From the NCBI GenBank assembly GCA_029561465.1, contig JAKQIZ010000042.1, forward strand, positions 1 to 56,938: a DNA stretch of 56,938 bases, read 5' to 3'. The notes below the pieces were generated by a model. That model was given only the letters and a program-made list of their open reading frames with translations, had not been told where the DNA came from and searched no databases. Below, piece by piece: positions 40,774 through 48,701 of this stretch (the first letter of the stretch is position 1; each line of letters opens with the position of its first letter). Both the position numbers and the translations under genes were made by a program. Source of the stretch: Deltaproteobacteria bacterium. GTDB lineage: Bacteria > Desulfobacterota > Syntrophia > Syntrophales > UBA8958.

Positions 40774-42141
40774 TCAATCGGACCGGGTGTTCCCGAGCTT
40801 GCCCCGGACAAAACTGATGTGGGTACGAAGCACATAGAACTGGTCTCCGTATGCCGCCGGCACCTTCATCTTGTGGACCTCCGCTTCGATGGCGTCGATC
40901 CTTCGGCCCAGCGGGTCACGTTCCCCGGCGTCGAGCCGGCGGAGCGCATCCTGCTCCACCTGCAGGAGCTGGCGGTACCACCGGTTGATCCGCAGCTTCA
41001 TCCGCCAGTGGAACAGTGCCGGGATGCTCTTCAGGCCCGGGATGAGGATGATGACCAGGGGGACGAAAACGACGAGAATCCGGTTGATGAGGCTGGCCAG
41101 CCAAAAGGGCAGGTAGCGGTACAAAAAGGTCTTGCCGGATTTGTAGTAGCGTTTGGCGTCGTCGCTGATCGGAAGCTCGTTTTCCAGGGCGGCAGGGAAT
41201 TCCCCCCGGTTCTGGAAGAGCGCGGGGCGCCCGTGAATCTCCATGGCGGCGGCCAGGAGGAGGTCCGACAGGGCGGGGTGGAGGTTTTTACGCGCCACGA
41301 GTTCCACGGTGGGGCCGATCAGGGTTATATCCCGGGCGGGGATGTCTTTCCCGAAATTCATGGCCCCCCGGGGCATCGTGAGCTTGTGGAGATAGCCGAT
41401 CCGGCGGATATAGCCGTCGGCCTGGGTGAAATCGGCCAGGCCTATCCCCGGCGCCTGGAGCAGGGAGCGCATCGTCCCGGAGGAGGCGGCGTCGGCCATG
41501 AAAAACACGGCGTCAAGCTCCCCCTTGAGGAGCACCGCCGCCGCCTCCTCCCCTTCCCAGGCCAGGAATTCAGTGCTTCCTCCCGGTTCGATGCCGTTCA
41601 TGGCCAGGAGCTTCATGGCCAGAAGCCGGGTGCCGCTGCCCTCCCGGCCGACGGCGAGACGTTTGCCCGCAAGCTGGGAAAGCCGAGTGACCGCCCGGGG
41701 GAGGCGATGAAAGACGAGGAGTGGTTGGTAGGAGACGCTGCCCAGGGAGACCAGGTTATCGCTGTTGACACCCAAGTCCAGTCCGGCCTGGACGAAGCCG
41801 ATATCCACCTGGAAGGAGGGATCGGCGAGACGCCGGAGATTTTCCACCGCACCGGCGGAGGGCAGGATGACCAGCTTCACCCCGTCCCGGGCCAGGATAC
41901 GGGCGTATTTCTCGGCAACGGCGTGATACAGGCTTGCTTTGTCGCCGCTGGTGATAATGATGGTTTTCGGCGGCGCGGAGTGAAAGAACCACCAGCAGGC
42001 AAAAACGATCATGAGGCCGGCGACGATCGTGATCGCCAGGGCGGCCCGGCGCCCCAGACCGAAATTCTCACCTAACGCCGCGGTGGTCCTACTGAAAAAA
42101 CCATCTTGTTTCACCATTTGCACATTATGCTTCGCTTTCAT
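40774..42141 (-). CDS. TAXI family TRAP transporter solute receptor with two membrane anchors
   Basis: 455 aa. After an N-terminal membrane helix (AALAITIVAGLMIVFACWWFF) comes the TAXI fold (TIIITSGDKASLYHAVAEKYARIL, DIGFVQAGLDLG, AVGREGSGTRLLAMKLL, GELDAVFFMA). A C-terminal hydrophobic helix (FWLASLINRILVVFVPLVIILIPG) and a cytoplasmic helical tail of about 100 residues follow, so the receptor is membrane-tethered at both ends rather than freely periplasmic. No permease gene adjoins. The KamA-like gene starts 28 bp after its stop. Confidence 0.85.
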   Translation of the reverse strand: MKAKHNVQMVKQDGFFSRTTAALGENFGLGRRAALAITIVAGLMIVFACWWFFHSAPPKTIIITSGDKASLYHAVAEKYARILARDGVKLVILPSAGAVENLRRLADPSFQVDIGFVQAGLDLGVNSDNLVSLGSVSYQPLLVFHRLPRAVTRLSQLAGKRLAVGREGSGTRLLAMKLLAMNGIEPGGSTEFLAWEGEEAAAVLLKGELDAVFFMADAASSGTMRSLLQAPGIGLADFTQADGYIRRIGYLHKLTMPRGAMNFGKDIPARDITLIGPTVELVARKNLHPALSDLLLAAAMEIHGRPALFQNRGEFPAALENELPISDDAKRYYKSGKTFLYRYLPFWLASLINRILVVFVPLVIILIPGLKSIPALFHWRMKLRINRWYRQLLQVEQDALRRLDAGERDPLGRRIDAIEAEVHKMKVPAAYGDQFYVLRTHISFVRGKLGNTRSD

Positions 42142-42854
42142 TCCGGGCGCTTTTTCCCCGGAGGGTCAGGTATGGGCGGTCCATGATGGCACCGGCCGGA
42201 TATAAAGTCAAGTATGTTCCAGATTGCCGATCCCCATCCCTGCTGATCCGCTTCGTCTTTCCCGATAGTTGATGGACGGGAAATTGTCTTTGCGGAACGT
42301 AGGGTTTATTGTATAAAATCCCGCCTGTTAGGTTAACTATTAAATAAATTCAATGCTGGACAAGTCGAAAATGGCATCCGATCATGGCCATTCCTTCCTA
42401 ACATGTCAGTAGGGCGCGGAATCTCATACCCGGGCCACGACTGCCTCCCGGGTTCCGACGGATTCAGTATCCTCCGGAGGTTATTCCACTACCTCTTTTC
42501 CGATGTGATTAAAATAAGCGTATATTTACGAATGTTTACACCGCCGGTGCACCGGCGGTGTTTTTTCAGGGCAAAAAATGGCAGTCTATAGCCATAATTA
42601 TTATGATTCTGACGGGCCTCCATTTTGTTGCTGAATCAGAAAGGTCATGGGCCATTGACGCGGCTTCTCCATTTACTGACTCCGTCGCCCGGCCTGGCTT
42701 TCAAAGGAAGGTAGGAAAAAACATATAGAAAACACCTAGAAAAGGGTTGACAGGACGGACATTTTTTCTTACTTTCTTTACGCAAAACAACGGTGGGGAT
42801 ATAAAGAGCTCAGCGGCGATACGATGAAAAAAGATGATAAGAAACGAGGACGAT
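42142..42854. other. Intergenic region before the first parB-like gene
   Basis: About 710 bp without a supported gene. It contains an AT-rich stretch (42300-42350, TTAACTATTAAATAAATT), the 24-bp GC palindrome at 42538, and an AT-rich promoter-like area before the parB-like gene. The two small track ORFs here look like chance. Confidence 0.55.
42538..42567. repeat. 24-bp perfect palindrome plus T-run, copy 1
   Basis: The arm ACACCGCCGGTG is followed at once by its complement, then TTTTTT. It looks like a strong intrinsic terminator, but no gene ends shortly upstream on the plus strand. A near-identical copy with similar flanks lies at 43728, on the other side of the parB-like gene. Confidence 0.7.
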
Positions 42855-43658
42855 ATGACAGAGAAGAAGTTTGAAAAAGGCATATTATACCATCTTTCCA
42901 TCATTGATTTTAAAAGCGATGCCCAACAGCCGCGAAAAACTCTGGATACCGCGGCCCTCGACGAACTGACGGCCTCGATCAAGGAACACGGCATCCTGGA
43001 GCCAGTCCTGTTCAAGGAGGGGGATCAGGGCTATGTGACCGTCGTGGCGGGGGAGCGGCGGATCGAGGCCGCCAAAAAGGCCGGTCTGCTGACCATCCCG
43101 GCCCTCTACGTCGATGGCAATGCGGCGGAGATCGCCCTGGTGGAAAACATGCTCCGCCAGGACCTGACGGCGGTAGAGGAAGCGGAGGCGATGAAGCGGC
43201 TTATGGACGAAGGGGGCTACAATCAGGAACAGTTGAGCAACATCATCGGCAAGTCCCGGAGCACGATCACGGACATCATCGCCCTGACGCGCCTGCCCCA
43301 GGAGATTCGGGAGGAATGCCGGGGCGATCACAAGGTTTCCCGGGCCGTCCTCCTGGAGATAACGAGGAAGAAGCAGGACCGGGCCATGCGGACGGAATGG
43401 AACAAATACAAGGAAAAGGTGAAAAAGGAGCAGTCCGGGCCCCAGCCCCGGGTGGTGCGGGCGGTGACCCCGGAGGATATGGTAAAGCTGGTGAAGAAAA
43501 TGGAAGCAAAATTGACCGACCTCAGCGCCGATGAGTGGACTGGGGAACAGAAAGAAACTTTTAAGGAGTCCCTCGCGGGGCTGAAAGACCAGATCGAAAA
43601 CCTCCTGGCAAACCTGGAAAGGAACGATGAAAACGCTCCGAGCAAGAGATTGGCGTGA
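42855..43658 (+). CDS. Orphan ParB/Spo0J-like protein 1
   Basis: 267 aa. The N-terminal ParB/Srx fold contains QQPRKTLDTAALDELTASIKEHGILEPVLF, the CTP-binding GERR box (VVAGERRIEAAKKAG) and ENMLRQDLTAVEEAEAMKRLM. The central HTH is QEQLSNIIGKSRSTITDIIALTRLP. The C-terminus is Lys/Glu-rich coiled coil. ATG 42855 has ACGAGGA upstream. No parA adjoins, so a regulatory or accessory DNA-binding role is possible. A second homologue sits at 47412. Confidence 0.9.
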   Translation: MTEKKFEKGILYHLSIIDFKSDAQQPRKTLDTAALDELTASIKEHGILEPVLFKEGDQGYVTVVAGERRIEAAKKAGLLTIPALYVDGNAAEIALVENMLRQDLTAVEEAEAMKRLMDEGGYNQEQLSNIIGKSRSTITDIIALTRLPQEIREECRGDHKVSRAVLLEITRKKQDRAMRTEWNKYKEKVKKEQSGPQPRVVRAVTPEDMVKLVKKMEAKLTDLSADEWTGEQKETFKESLAGLKDQIENLLANLERNDENAPSKRLA

Positions 43659-43727
43659 GGCGATCATGGGGTCGTCAAAGTCCGCCTTAAATTGACCAGA
43701 AAAATAGTCTTATAATATCCAATATTT

Positions 43728-43754
43728 ACACCGCCGGTGCACCGGCGGAGCTTT
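43728..43754. repeat. GC palindrome plus T-run, copy 2
   Basis: TTTACACCGCCGGTGCACCG repeats copy 1 (42538) up to GGCGG, then AGCTTTTTG. Located 70 bp after the parB-like stop, it could act as that gene's terminator. Flanking bases (ATATTTACAC before; GACCATAAATATT after) also resemble copy 1, pointing to a larger dispersed unit. Confidence 0.65.
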
Positions 43755-43835
43755 TTGTGGAGAAAAAACAGCCCTTGATGACCATAAATATTGTGCGTCC
43801 GGCGGGCATCCCTGCCCTGGCGAGGGAAATTCCAA

Positions 43836-44198
43836 GTGAAAGCGATAATACAGAAAGTCGATCTCGATACCTGCCTGACGGCCCTGATCCTCGGCGTCGA
43901 TCTTTCGGTCGATGAGGTGATCGTGGTGAAGGGCGAGGCCGGGGAAGAGGAATTGAGCGACCCGGCGGTTGTCTGCATCGAGGCGGGCGGCAGCGGTCGG
44001 TCGGACCTCAACAACTTCGATCATCATGATCCGGACCGCTATTTCGAGCCAGCCTGCCGCCAGGCCTGGCGGAGACAGGGAAGGGCGGATTCCGAAAACC
44101 CTTATCCAGCGACTGGCAACTTCGCAGCGGGTCGCCAGGCCTGGGTGAGGCAGGGGGCAGAAGATGGACACCTGGCCAGACTGGTGGATTATGTTTGA
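43836..44198 (+). pseudogene. DHH-phosphoesterase-like N-terminal fragment interrupted by repeat sequence
   Basis: From GTG 43836 (120 aa): MKAIIQKVDLDTCLTALILGV...NNFDHHDPDRYFEPACRQA. The spacing of VDLDT and NFDHHDP recalls the first motifs of DHH-family phosphoesterases. After ACRQA the frame enters direct repeats (GCCAGGCCTGGcgg... and GCCAGGCCTGGgtg...), then ends LARLVDYV and a stop. Probably a truncated gene invaded by repeats. Family assignment is tentative. Confidence 0.4.
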
Positions 44199-44654
44199 CA
44201 TCGAAAAAGGTGTATAAATAAATTAGATGAATTCGTAAAAAGTCATGATGGAGACGACGAAGTAAAAAGCTCCAGAGGCAAGGCGCGCGAATCCTGAGGA
44301 ATGAGGCGTACTTGTGCGTACGTCGCAGTGACGAAGGATGAAGCGCAACGCCGCATATGGACTTTTTACGATGTCGTCATATTTTCCCTGAAAATGCATT
44401 CCTATATGCTTGACTTTCTTCACCAATAATTTTCCGCTCCTTCATGGGGCGGATTCAGGCGGGGACGGCAGCATCTTCATGCGCGTTTACCAGGGAAAGT
44501 TAGACCCTCATATCCCTCGCTACAGTCCGCCCACACCGATACACTATCTTAGCCAGCGAGGAAAGTATTTTCAAGCCCGGGCGATAATTTGCTATTGACA
44601 ACCGCGGGGATTTCTCTTCATACCCGTAAGCGAAGCAAAAAGGGGAATAAACGG
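44199..44654. other. Intergenic region with MITE-like repeat, upstream of histidine kinase
   Basis: About 455 bp. It holds the repeat unit 44233-44371, then a probable promoter region before the kinase gene. No supported gene. Confidence 0.5.
44233..44371. mobile_element. MITE-like element, TIR TCGTAAAAAGTC
   Basis: TCGTAAAAAGTC at 44233 and GACTTTTTACGA at 44360-44371 are exact 12-bp inverted ends of a 139-bp non-coding unit with GC-rich interior (GGCAAGGCGCGCGAATCC). Distinct from the unit at 39356. No transposase. Confidence 0.65.
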
Positions 44655-45968
44655 ATGCGCGACGATAAGACGGCGGCGGAGACCCGGGGGCTGGACAGGA
44701 AAGCAATCGCGGCCCGGAAGGCGGCAAGGGAAGCGACGGCGCCGGGTTGGCCGGAGGCGGAGTCGCGGATGCCCGAAACGGCCCGCCGGCGCATGGAGGA
44801 ATATCTCCTCCAGAGCGAGGAGCGCCTGCGGATTCAATACCGCTACATCCCCGTCCCGACGCTCACTTGGCGGCGAAAGGGGGACGATTTCATCGTCGCC
44901 GACTACAATATCGCCATGGAAGAGCTGACCGACGGGATGATCGGAGAGCACCTGGGCGCCCGGGCCTCCGTGGTCTTTAAGAAACGTCCCGACATCCTGG
45001 CGGATTTCCGCAAGTGTTACACGGAGAAACGGGTTGTCAGGCGGGAAACCCCCTACCGCCTGTTCACAAACCGAAAGCGGAAGCACATCGCCTTCACTTA
45101 CGCCTACGTCCCCCCCGACCTGGTCCTCGTCCACCTGGACGACATCACCCCCCGCAAGGAGGCGGAAGAGGCCCTCCTGCAATCCCGGCGGGAGCTGCGG
45201 CGCCTGTCCGCGCGGTTGCTCGCCGCGGCGGAGCAGGAGCGGAAACGCATGGCCCGGGACCTCCACGACAGCATCGGCCAGCACCTTTCGGCCATCAAGT
45301 TCAACGCGGAAAGCATCCTCGGCCTCCTGTCGGAGGGCCGGGAGGAACAGGCCACCCGGTCCATCAGGGCCGGCATCCCGGTGATTCGGCAGACCATCGA
45401 GGAGGTCCGGCGCATCATCATGGACCTGCGGCCCACGATCCTGGACGATCTGGGGATCATCGCCACCATCTCCTGGTTCTGCCGGGAATTCCAACAGATC
45501 TACGGCCACATCCAGGTGGAGCGGAAAATTGCGTTGGCGGAGGAAGATGTCCCCGCGGAACTGAAAATCGTCATTTACCGCCTCCTCCAGGAAGGACTGA
45601 ACAACGTGGCCAAACACAGCGGCGCCCGTCTGGTCCGGATCAGTTTGGGAAAAGACCGCCAGGCGATCCGCCTGGCGATCGCCGATGACGGTCGGGGATT
45701 CGATCCCGCGGCCCGGCCCGGCCGGAATGTGCGAACGGGCGGCATCGGCCTGGTGGGGATGCGGGAAAGGACGGAGTTTTCCGGCGGGAGGCTGCGCATC
45801 GTCTCGGCCCCGGGCCGGGGGACGCGGATCGCCGCCGCCTGGCCTCTTACCCCTGCATCTACTCCTACTCCTACCCCCACTCCTCCATCGCCCGGCGCAG
45901 GTACCCCTACCCCTACTCCTCCATCGCCCGGCGCAGGCGCTGGGCCCAGAGTTCAAAGGCGCGGTTGA
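44655..45968 (+). CDS. PAS-domain sensor histidine kinase (NarX/DegS, HisKA_3 type)
   Basis: 437 aa from ATG 44655 with AGGGGAATAA upstream. There are no membrane helices. A PAS-like domain (residues ~60-170) is followed by the HisKA_3 dimerisation helix ERKRMARDLHDSIGQHLSAIKFN with the phosphorylatable His. The HATPase domain follows: LQEGLNNVAKHSGA, ADDGRGFDP and GGIGLVGMRERTEFSGG. The C-terminus has an unusual Thr/Pro tail (STPTPTPTPPSPGAG repeated) created by a 36-bp-period duplication. The likely partner is the NarL-type regulator at 46602. Its 3' end overlaps the convergent lipoprotein gene. Confidence 0.92.
   Translation: MRDDKTAAETRGLDRKAIAARKAAREATAPGWPEAESRMPETARRRMEEYLLQSEERLRIQYRYIPVPTLTWRRKGDDFIVADYNIAMEELTDGMIGEHLGARASVVFKKRPDILADFRKCYTEKRVVRRETPYRLFTNRKRKHIAFTYAYVPPDLVLVHLDDITPRKEAEEALLQSRRELRRLSARLLAAAEQERKRMARDLHDSIGQHLSAIKFNAESILGLLSEGREEQATRSIRAGIPVIRQTIEEVRRIIMDLRPTILDDLGIIATISWFCREFQQIYGHIQVERKIALAEEDVPAELKIVIYRLLQEGLNNVAKHSGARLVRISLGKDRQAIRLAIADDGRGFDPAARPGRNVRTGGIGLVGMRERTEFSGGRLRIVSAPGRGTRIAAAWPLTPASTPTPTPTPPSPGAGTPTPTPPSPGAGAGPRVQRRG
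45871..45937. repeat. Tandem duplication at convergent gene ends
   Basis: Two 31-bp copies (45871-45901 and 45907-45937, one mismatch) of sequence that includes CTCCATCGCCCGGCGCAGG. The period is 36 bp. The right copy is the 3' end of the lipoprotein gene; on the plus strand the pair adds about 24 residues to the kinase C-terminus. Confidence 0.75.
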
Positions 45969-46545
45969 CCTGATCCCAGCGGGTCCAGACCCGGGTGATA
46001 TCGACGATGGAACCCCGGCTGCCCACCGTGAGCTCCCCCAGGATCCGGCCGGAAAGGGAGTCGGCGAACTGGGCCTCCACCGCCGCCTCGCCCACATCGA
46101 CGGGGACCCCTAGGAGGGCCGTCGCGGCGATGTTCACCGCTGGCGTCACGGGCTTCAGATGGGTCAGGGCGGGTCGGATGACCAGGACGTCCGGGGCCGC
46201 CGTTTCGACCACCGGATAACGTTCCCGCAGGCCCCTCACGAGGGCTTCATGAAGGCGGCCCGCCAGTTCCTCCGCCTCCCCCGGCCGGAGTTCCACGGGA
46301 GGATCGGCCGGAACGATCCGCACCTGCACCGGCGCGATGATCAGCTTGTCGTAACGCTTCCAGTCCACCCCGGGTTGTTCCCAATACAGGACATGCTCCT
46401 CCTTCTGCGCCGGGCGCAGGCGATCGTAATCGCTTAGGAATCCGGAGGATTGCATCCGCGGGGCGCCGCAACCCGCCAGCAGGAACAGGATCACCGCCCC
46501 GGCGATGATCATTGGCGTCGATTTCTTTTCTTCCATCCGATCCAC
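45913..46545 (-). CDS. DUF3313-like lipoprotein
   Basis: 210 aa. A signal peptide ends in the lipobox LLAGC. The mature part (SGFLSDYDRLRPAQKEEHVLYWEQPGVDWKRYDKLIIAPVQV; ILGELTVGSRGSIVDITRVWTRWDQVNRAFELWAQRLRRAM) matches DUF3313 envelope lipoproteins of unknown function. Its stop lies inside the kinase reading frame (56 bp convergent overlap). The NarL-type regulator gene lies upstream on the same strand. Confidence 0.82.
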   Translation of the reverse strand: MDRMEEKKSTPMIIAGAVILFLLAGCGAPRMQSSGFLSDYDRLRPAQKEEHVLYWEQPGVDWKRYDKLIIAPVQVRIVPADPPVELRPGEAEELAGRLHEALVRGLRERYPVVETAAPDVLVIRPALTHLKPVTPAVNIAATALLGVPVDVGEAAVEAQFADSLSGRILGELTVGSRGSIVDITRVWTRWDQVNRAFELWAQRLRRAMEE

Positions 46546-46601
46546 CTCTATATTTTAATTGATGCTACGAATTGCCCGGACCCCCGGTGGAGCGGAACCA
46601 C

Positions 46602-47264
46602 CTATTCGCCAACCAGTCCCTTCTCGATGGCATAGGCGGTAAGGGCGGCGGCACTGTGGAGGTCGAGCTTCTTCATGAGGCTGTCCCGGTGCTTTTCCAC
46701 CGTCTTCAGGCTGATGCAGAGGAAATCGGCGATCTCCCGGTTCTTGCTCCCCTCGGCGACGAGTTTCAGCACCTCCCGCTCCCGGGGGGTGAGCCGCTCC
46801 CAGGGCGTGACCAGGACATCGTTCTTCCGGCCCTGCAGGTAGCCGTCGATGACCTTGTCGGCGATGTCTGGACTCAGATAGCGTTTTCCCGACAGTACGG
46901 TACGAATAGCCGCCAGGAGTTCCTGATGGGTCGCGTCCTTGAGGACATAGCCGGCGGCCCCGGCGCGGAGGCTGGCCAGGACGTACTCCTCCGTTTTATG
47001 GACCGTCAGGACCAGGATTTTCGTCGCCGGCGCCTGCCTTCTCACCTCCCCGATGGCGTCCAGGCCTCCCAGCCGCGGCATGGAGAGATCCAGAAGCAGG
47101 AGATCCGGCTTCAACTCCCGACAGCGACGTATCGCCTCCCGGCCGTCTGCCGCCTCCCCCACGATAGCCAGATCCGCGCTCGCCGCCAGGAGCGATTTGA
47201 GCCCCTCCCGGAGGATCGTGTGATCTTCGGCGATGACGATTCTTTTCTTCCTTTCCGTCTCCAT
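46602..47264 (-). CDS. NarL/FixJ-type response regulator
   Basis: 220 aa from ATG 47264; the track adds 16 codons. The receiver has IVIAEDHTILREGL (acidic pocket), LLLDLSMPRLGG with the phospho-Asp, VLTVHKTEEYV and VLKDATHQEL (Lys switch). The LuxR-type HTH is LTPREREVLKLVAEGSKNREIADFLCISLKTVEKHRDSLMKKL. It likely partners the HisKA_3 kinase next door, although the two genes are convergent with the lipoprotein between them. Confidence 0.95.
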   Translation of the reverse strand: METERKKRIVIAEDHTILREGLKSLLAASADLAIVGEAADGREAIRRCRELKPDLLLLDLSMPRLGGLDAIGEVRRQAPATKILVLTVHKTEEYVLASLRAGAAGYVLKDATHQELLAAIRTVLSGKRYLSPDIADKVIDGYLQGRKNDVLVTPWERLTPREREVLKLVAEGSKNREIADFLCISLKTVEKHRDSLMKKLDLHSAAALTAYAIEKGLVGE

Positions 47265-47411
47265 AGCGCCACCGGATCTCGTTTCATCTTGCGGGCGACT
47301 CCGGAAAAACATGGAGAAGCTATAGAATATGATAATTTATGTGTCAAGGACTATTGACATTTTCCTTATTTATCCGTATCTGTTATTAACCTAATTACAG
47401 GAGGCATTGCG

Positions 47412-48251
47412 ATGTCTACGGATTATATCAAAGGAAGAATCTACAAGATCGAGGTGGGATTGCTTCAGCCGGACCCACAACAGCCCAGGAAGTACTTCGA
47501 CCCGGAGGCCCTCAACGAACTCACCGCCTCCGTGCGGAAACTTGGCGTCCTCCAGCCGGTGCTCTTCCGCCGAGACGATCAGGGCGCCCTCTTCCTCGTC
47601 GCCGGTGAACGCCGCCTCATTGCATCCCAACGGGCCGGCCTGACCAAAATCCCCGGGATCTATGTGGAGGGAAAATACCGGGAGATCTCACTGGTGGAAA
47701 ACATCCTGCGGGAGAACCTCACCCCCGTGGAAGAGGCGGAGGGGATGAAACTCCTCATGGCCGAGGAGGGGTATTCCCAGACCCAGCTTGCCGAGATGCT
47801 TGGCAAGACCCAGTCTTCCGTCTCCAAGACCATGACCATCGCCAACCTGCCCGAGGACATCCTCGCCCAGGTGCGGGGAAATCCCAACATCCCCAAGACG
47901 ATGCTTCTGGAAGCCGCGTCCGCCAGGACGGAAAAGGGGATGCGCACCGTCTTCAACCGCTACATGACCCGGGAGGCCAAAAAGGCCGCCGCCGCCGTCG
48001 CCGCCAAACCCCGCTCCTCCCACGAGGCGGCGATCATCAATCAGGTCGTGCTCTTCCAGGACAAGCTCTTCAAGGTGGATCTGAGCAACTGGAACGAGGA
48101 AAACCGCCAGGATCTCGCCGTGGCCCTCCAGGATGTCCGCGTCGCCGCCGACCGCCTCCTCCGGGAGATCGGGGGGGAGGAGACGGAGGTCGGGGCGGAG
48201 GAGACGGAAGAAACGCCGCCGACCGGCAAACCCACCATGAGCCTGTCGTGA
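47412..48251 (+). CDS. Orphan ParB/Spo0J-like protein 2
   Basis: 279 aa. Same layout as the protein at 42855: QQPRKYFDPEALNELTASVRKLGVLQPVLF, CTP-binding box VAGERRLIASQRAG, ENILRENLTPVEEAEGMKLLM, and HTH QTQLAEMLGKTQSSVSKTMTIANLP. The C-terminus ends in a Glu/Thr-rich tail (EETEVGAEETEETPPTGK). ATG has AGGAGGCATTGCG upstream. No ParA partner. The two ParB genes flank the two-component pair, about 3.75 kb apart; they probably arose by duplication and diverged. Confidence 0.9.
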   Translation: MSTDYIKGRIYKIEVGLLQPDPQQPRKYFDPEALNELTASVRKLGVLQPVLFRRDDQGALFLVAGERRLIASQRAGLTKIPGIYVEGKYREISLVENILRENLTPVEEAEGMKLLMAEEGYSQTQLAEMLGKTQSSVSKTMTIANLPEDILAQVRGNPNIPKTMLLEAASARTEKGMRTVFNRYMTREAKKAAAAVAAKPRSSHEAAIINQVVLFQDKLFKVDLSNWNEENRQDLAVALQDVRVAADRLLREIGGEETEVGAEETEETPPTGKPTMSLS

Positions 48252-48536
48252 AAACAGGCACCCACAACTTGGTGGCAACGCGGCGGCCCTTCCCGGAATC
48301 TGTCGTGAAAGACAACGACCGACACCACCGCGAGTGCGGAATCTTCAGGGCTGCGCATCAAGGCGCGTCCATTGTGCGGAGAGGCAAAATACAAAACGCG
48401 GAAATTTTTGCGCAAGGTCATTTTTCGCCACCTTTAAAATAGACTTTTTTTCGCAAAATCGTCAATTAATCAATATATACATTTGTTTAAGGGTTATGAA
48501 TTATTCATAATTTTTCCGGGGGTGTTTGAAAATTCG

Positions 48537-48577
48537 TTATAATAGCGATTTTTCCGGCTTAAAAATCGCTATTATAA
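48537..48577. repeat. Perfect 17-bp-arm inverted repeat
   Basis: TTATAATAGCGATTTTT and AAAAATCGCTATTATAA flank the 7-base loop CCGGCTT with no mismatch. AT-rich arms end in T-runs on both strands, so it could be a bidirectional terminator or an invertase/integrase-type site. It sits at the composition boundary. Confidence 0.7.
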
Positions 48578-48622
48578 GAAAACTAAGGCGTGAGATTGTG
48601 ATTTTTTGACGACATAATTACC

Positions 48623-48647
48623 TTGAAGTCACAAATTGTGACTTCAA
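48623..48647. promoter_or_regulatory. TCACAnnnTGTGA palindrome upstream of DinD-like remnant
   Basis: TTGAAGTCACA and TGTGACTTCAA flank AAT with no mismatch, 54 bp before the ATG at 48702. It matches the core and outer TTGA/TCAA of the palindromes at the ORF6N gene (35462, 35810), so it may be an operator for a regulator of BRO/ORF6N-type genes. Confidence 0.5.
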
Positions 48648-48701
48648 AATAGGGCGTCATTATAAGAACATTGACGCAAGAGTAATAATAAGGAGTGCGT
48701 C

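Larger units (their letters stand above)
48252..48701. other. AT-rich intergenic region with strong inverted repeats
   Basis: About 450 bp marking the switch from GC-rich to AT-rich DNA. It contains the hairpin TTATGAAttaTTCATAA (48495-48511), the 17-bp-arm inverted repeat at 48537 and the TCACAnnnTGTGA palindrome at 48623. No supported gene. Confidence 0.6.

Noticed and set aside
44592-46097. 501-aa minus-strand ORF opposite the histidine kinase
   Set aside because: The plus strand carries all kinase motifs; the antisense frame has no family features.
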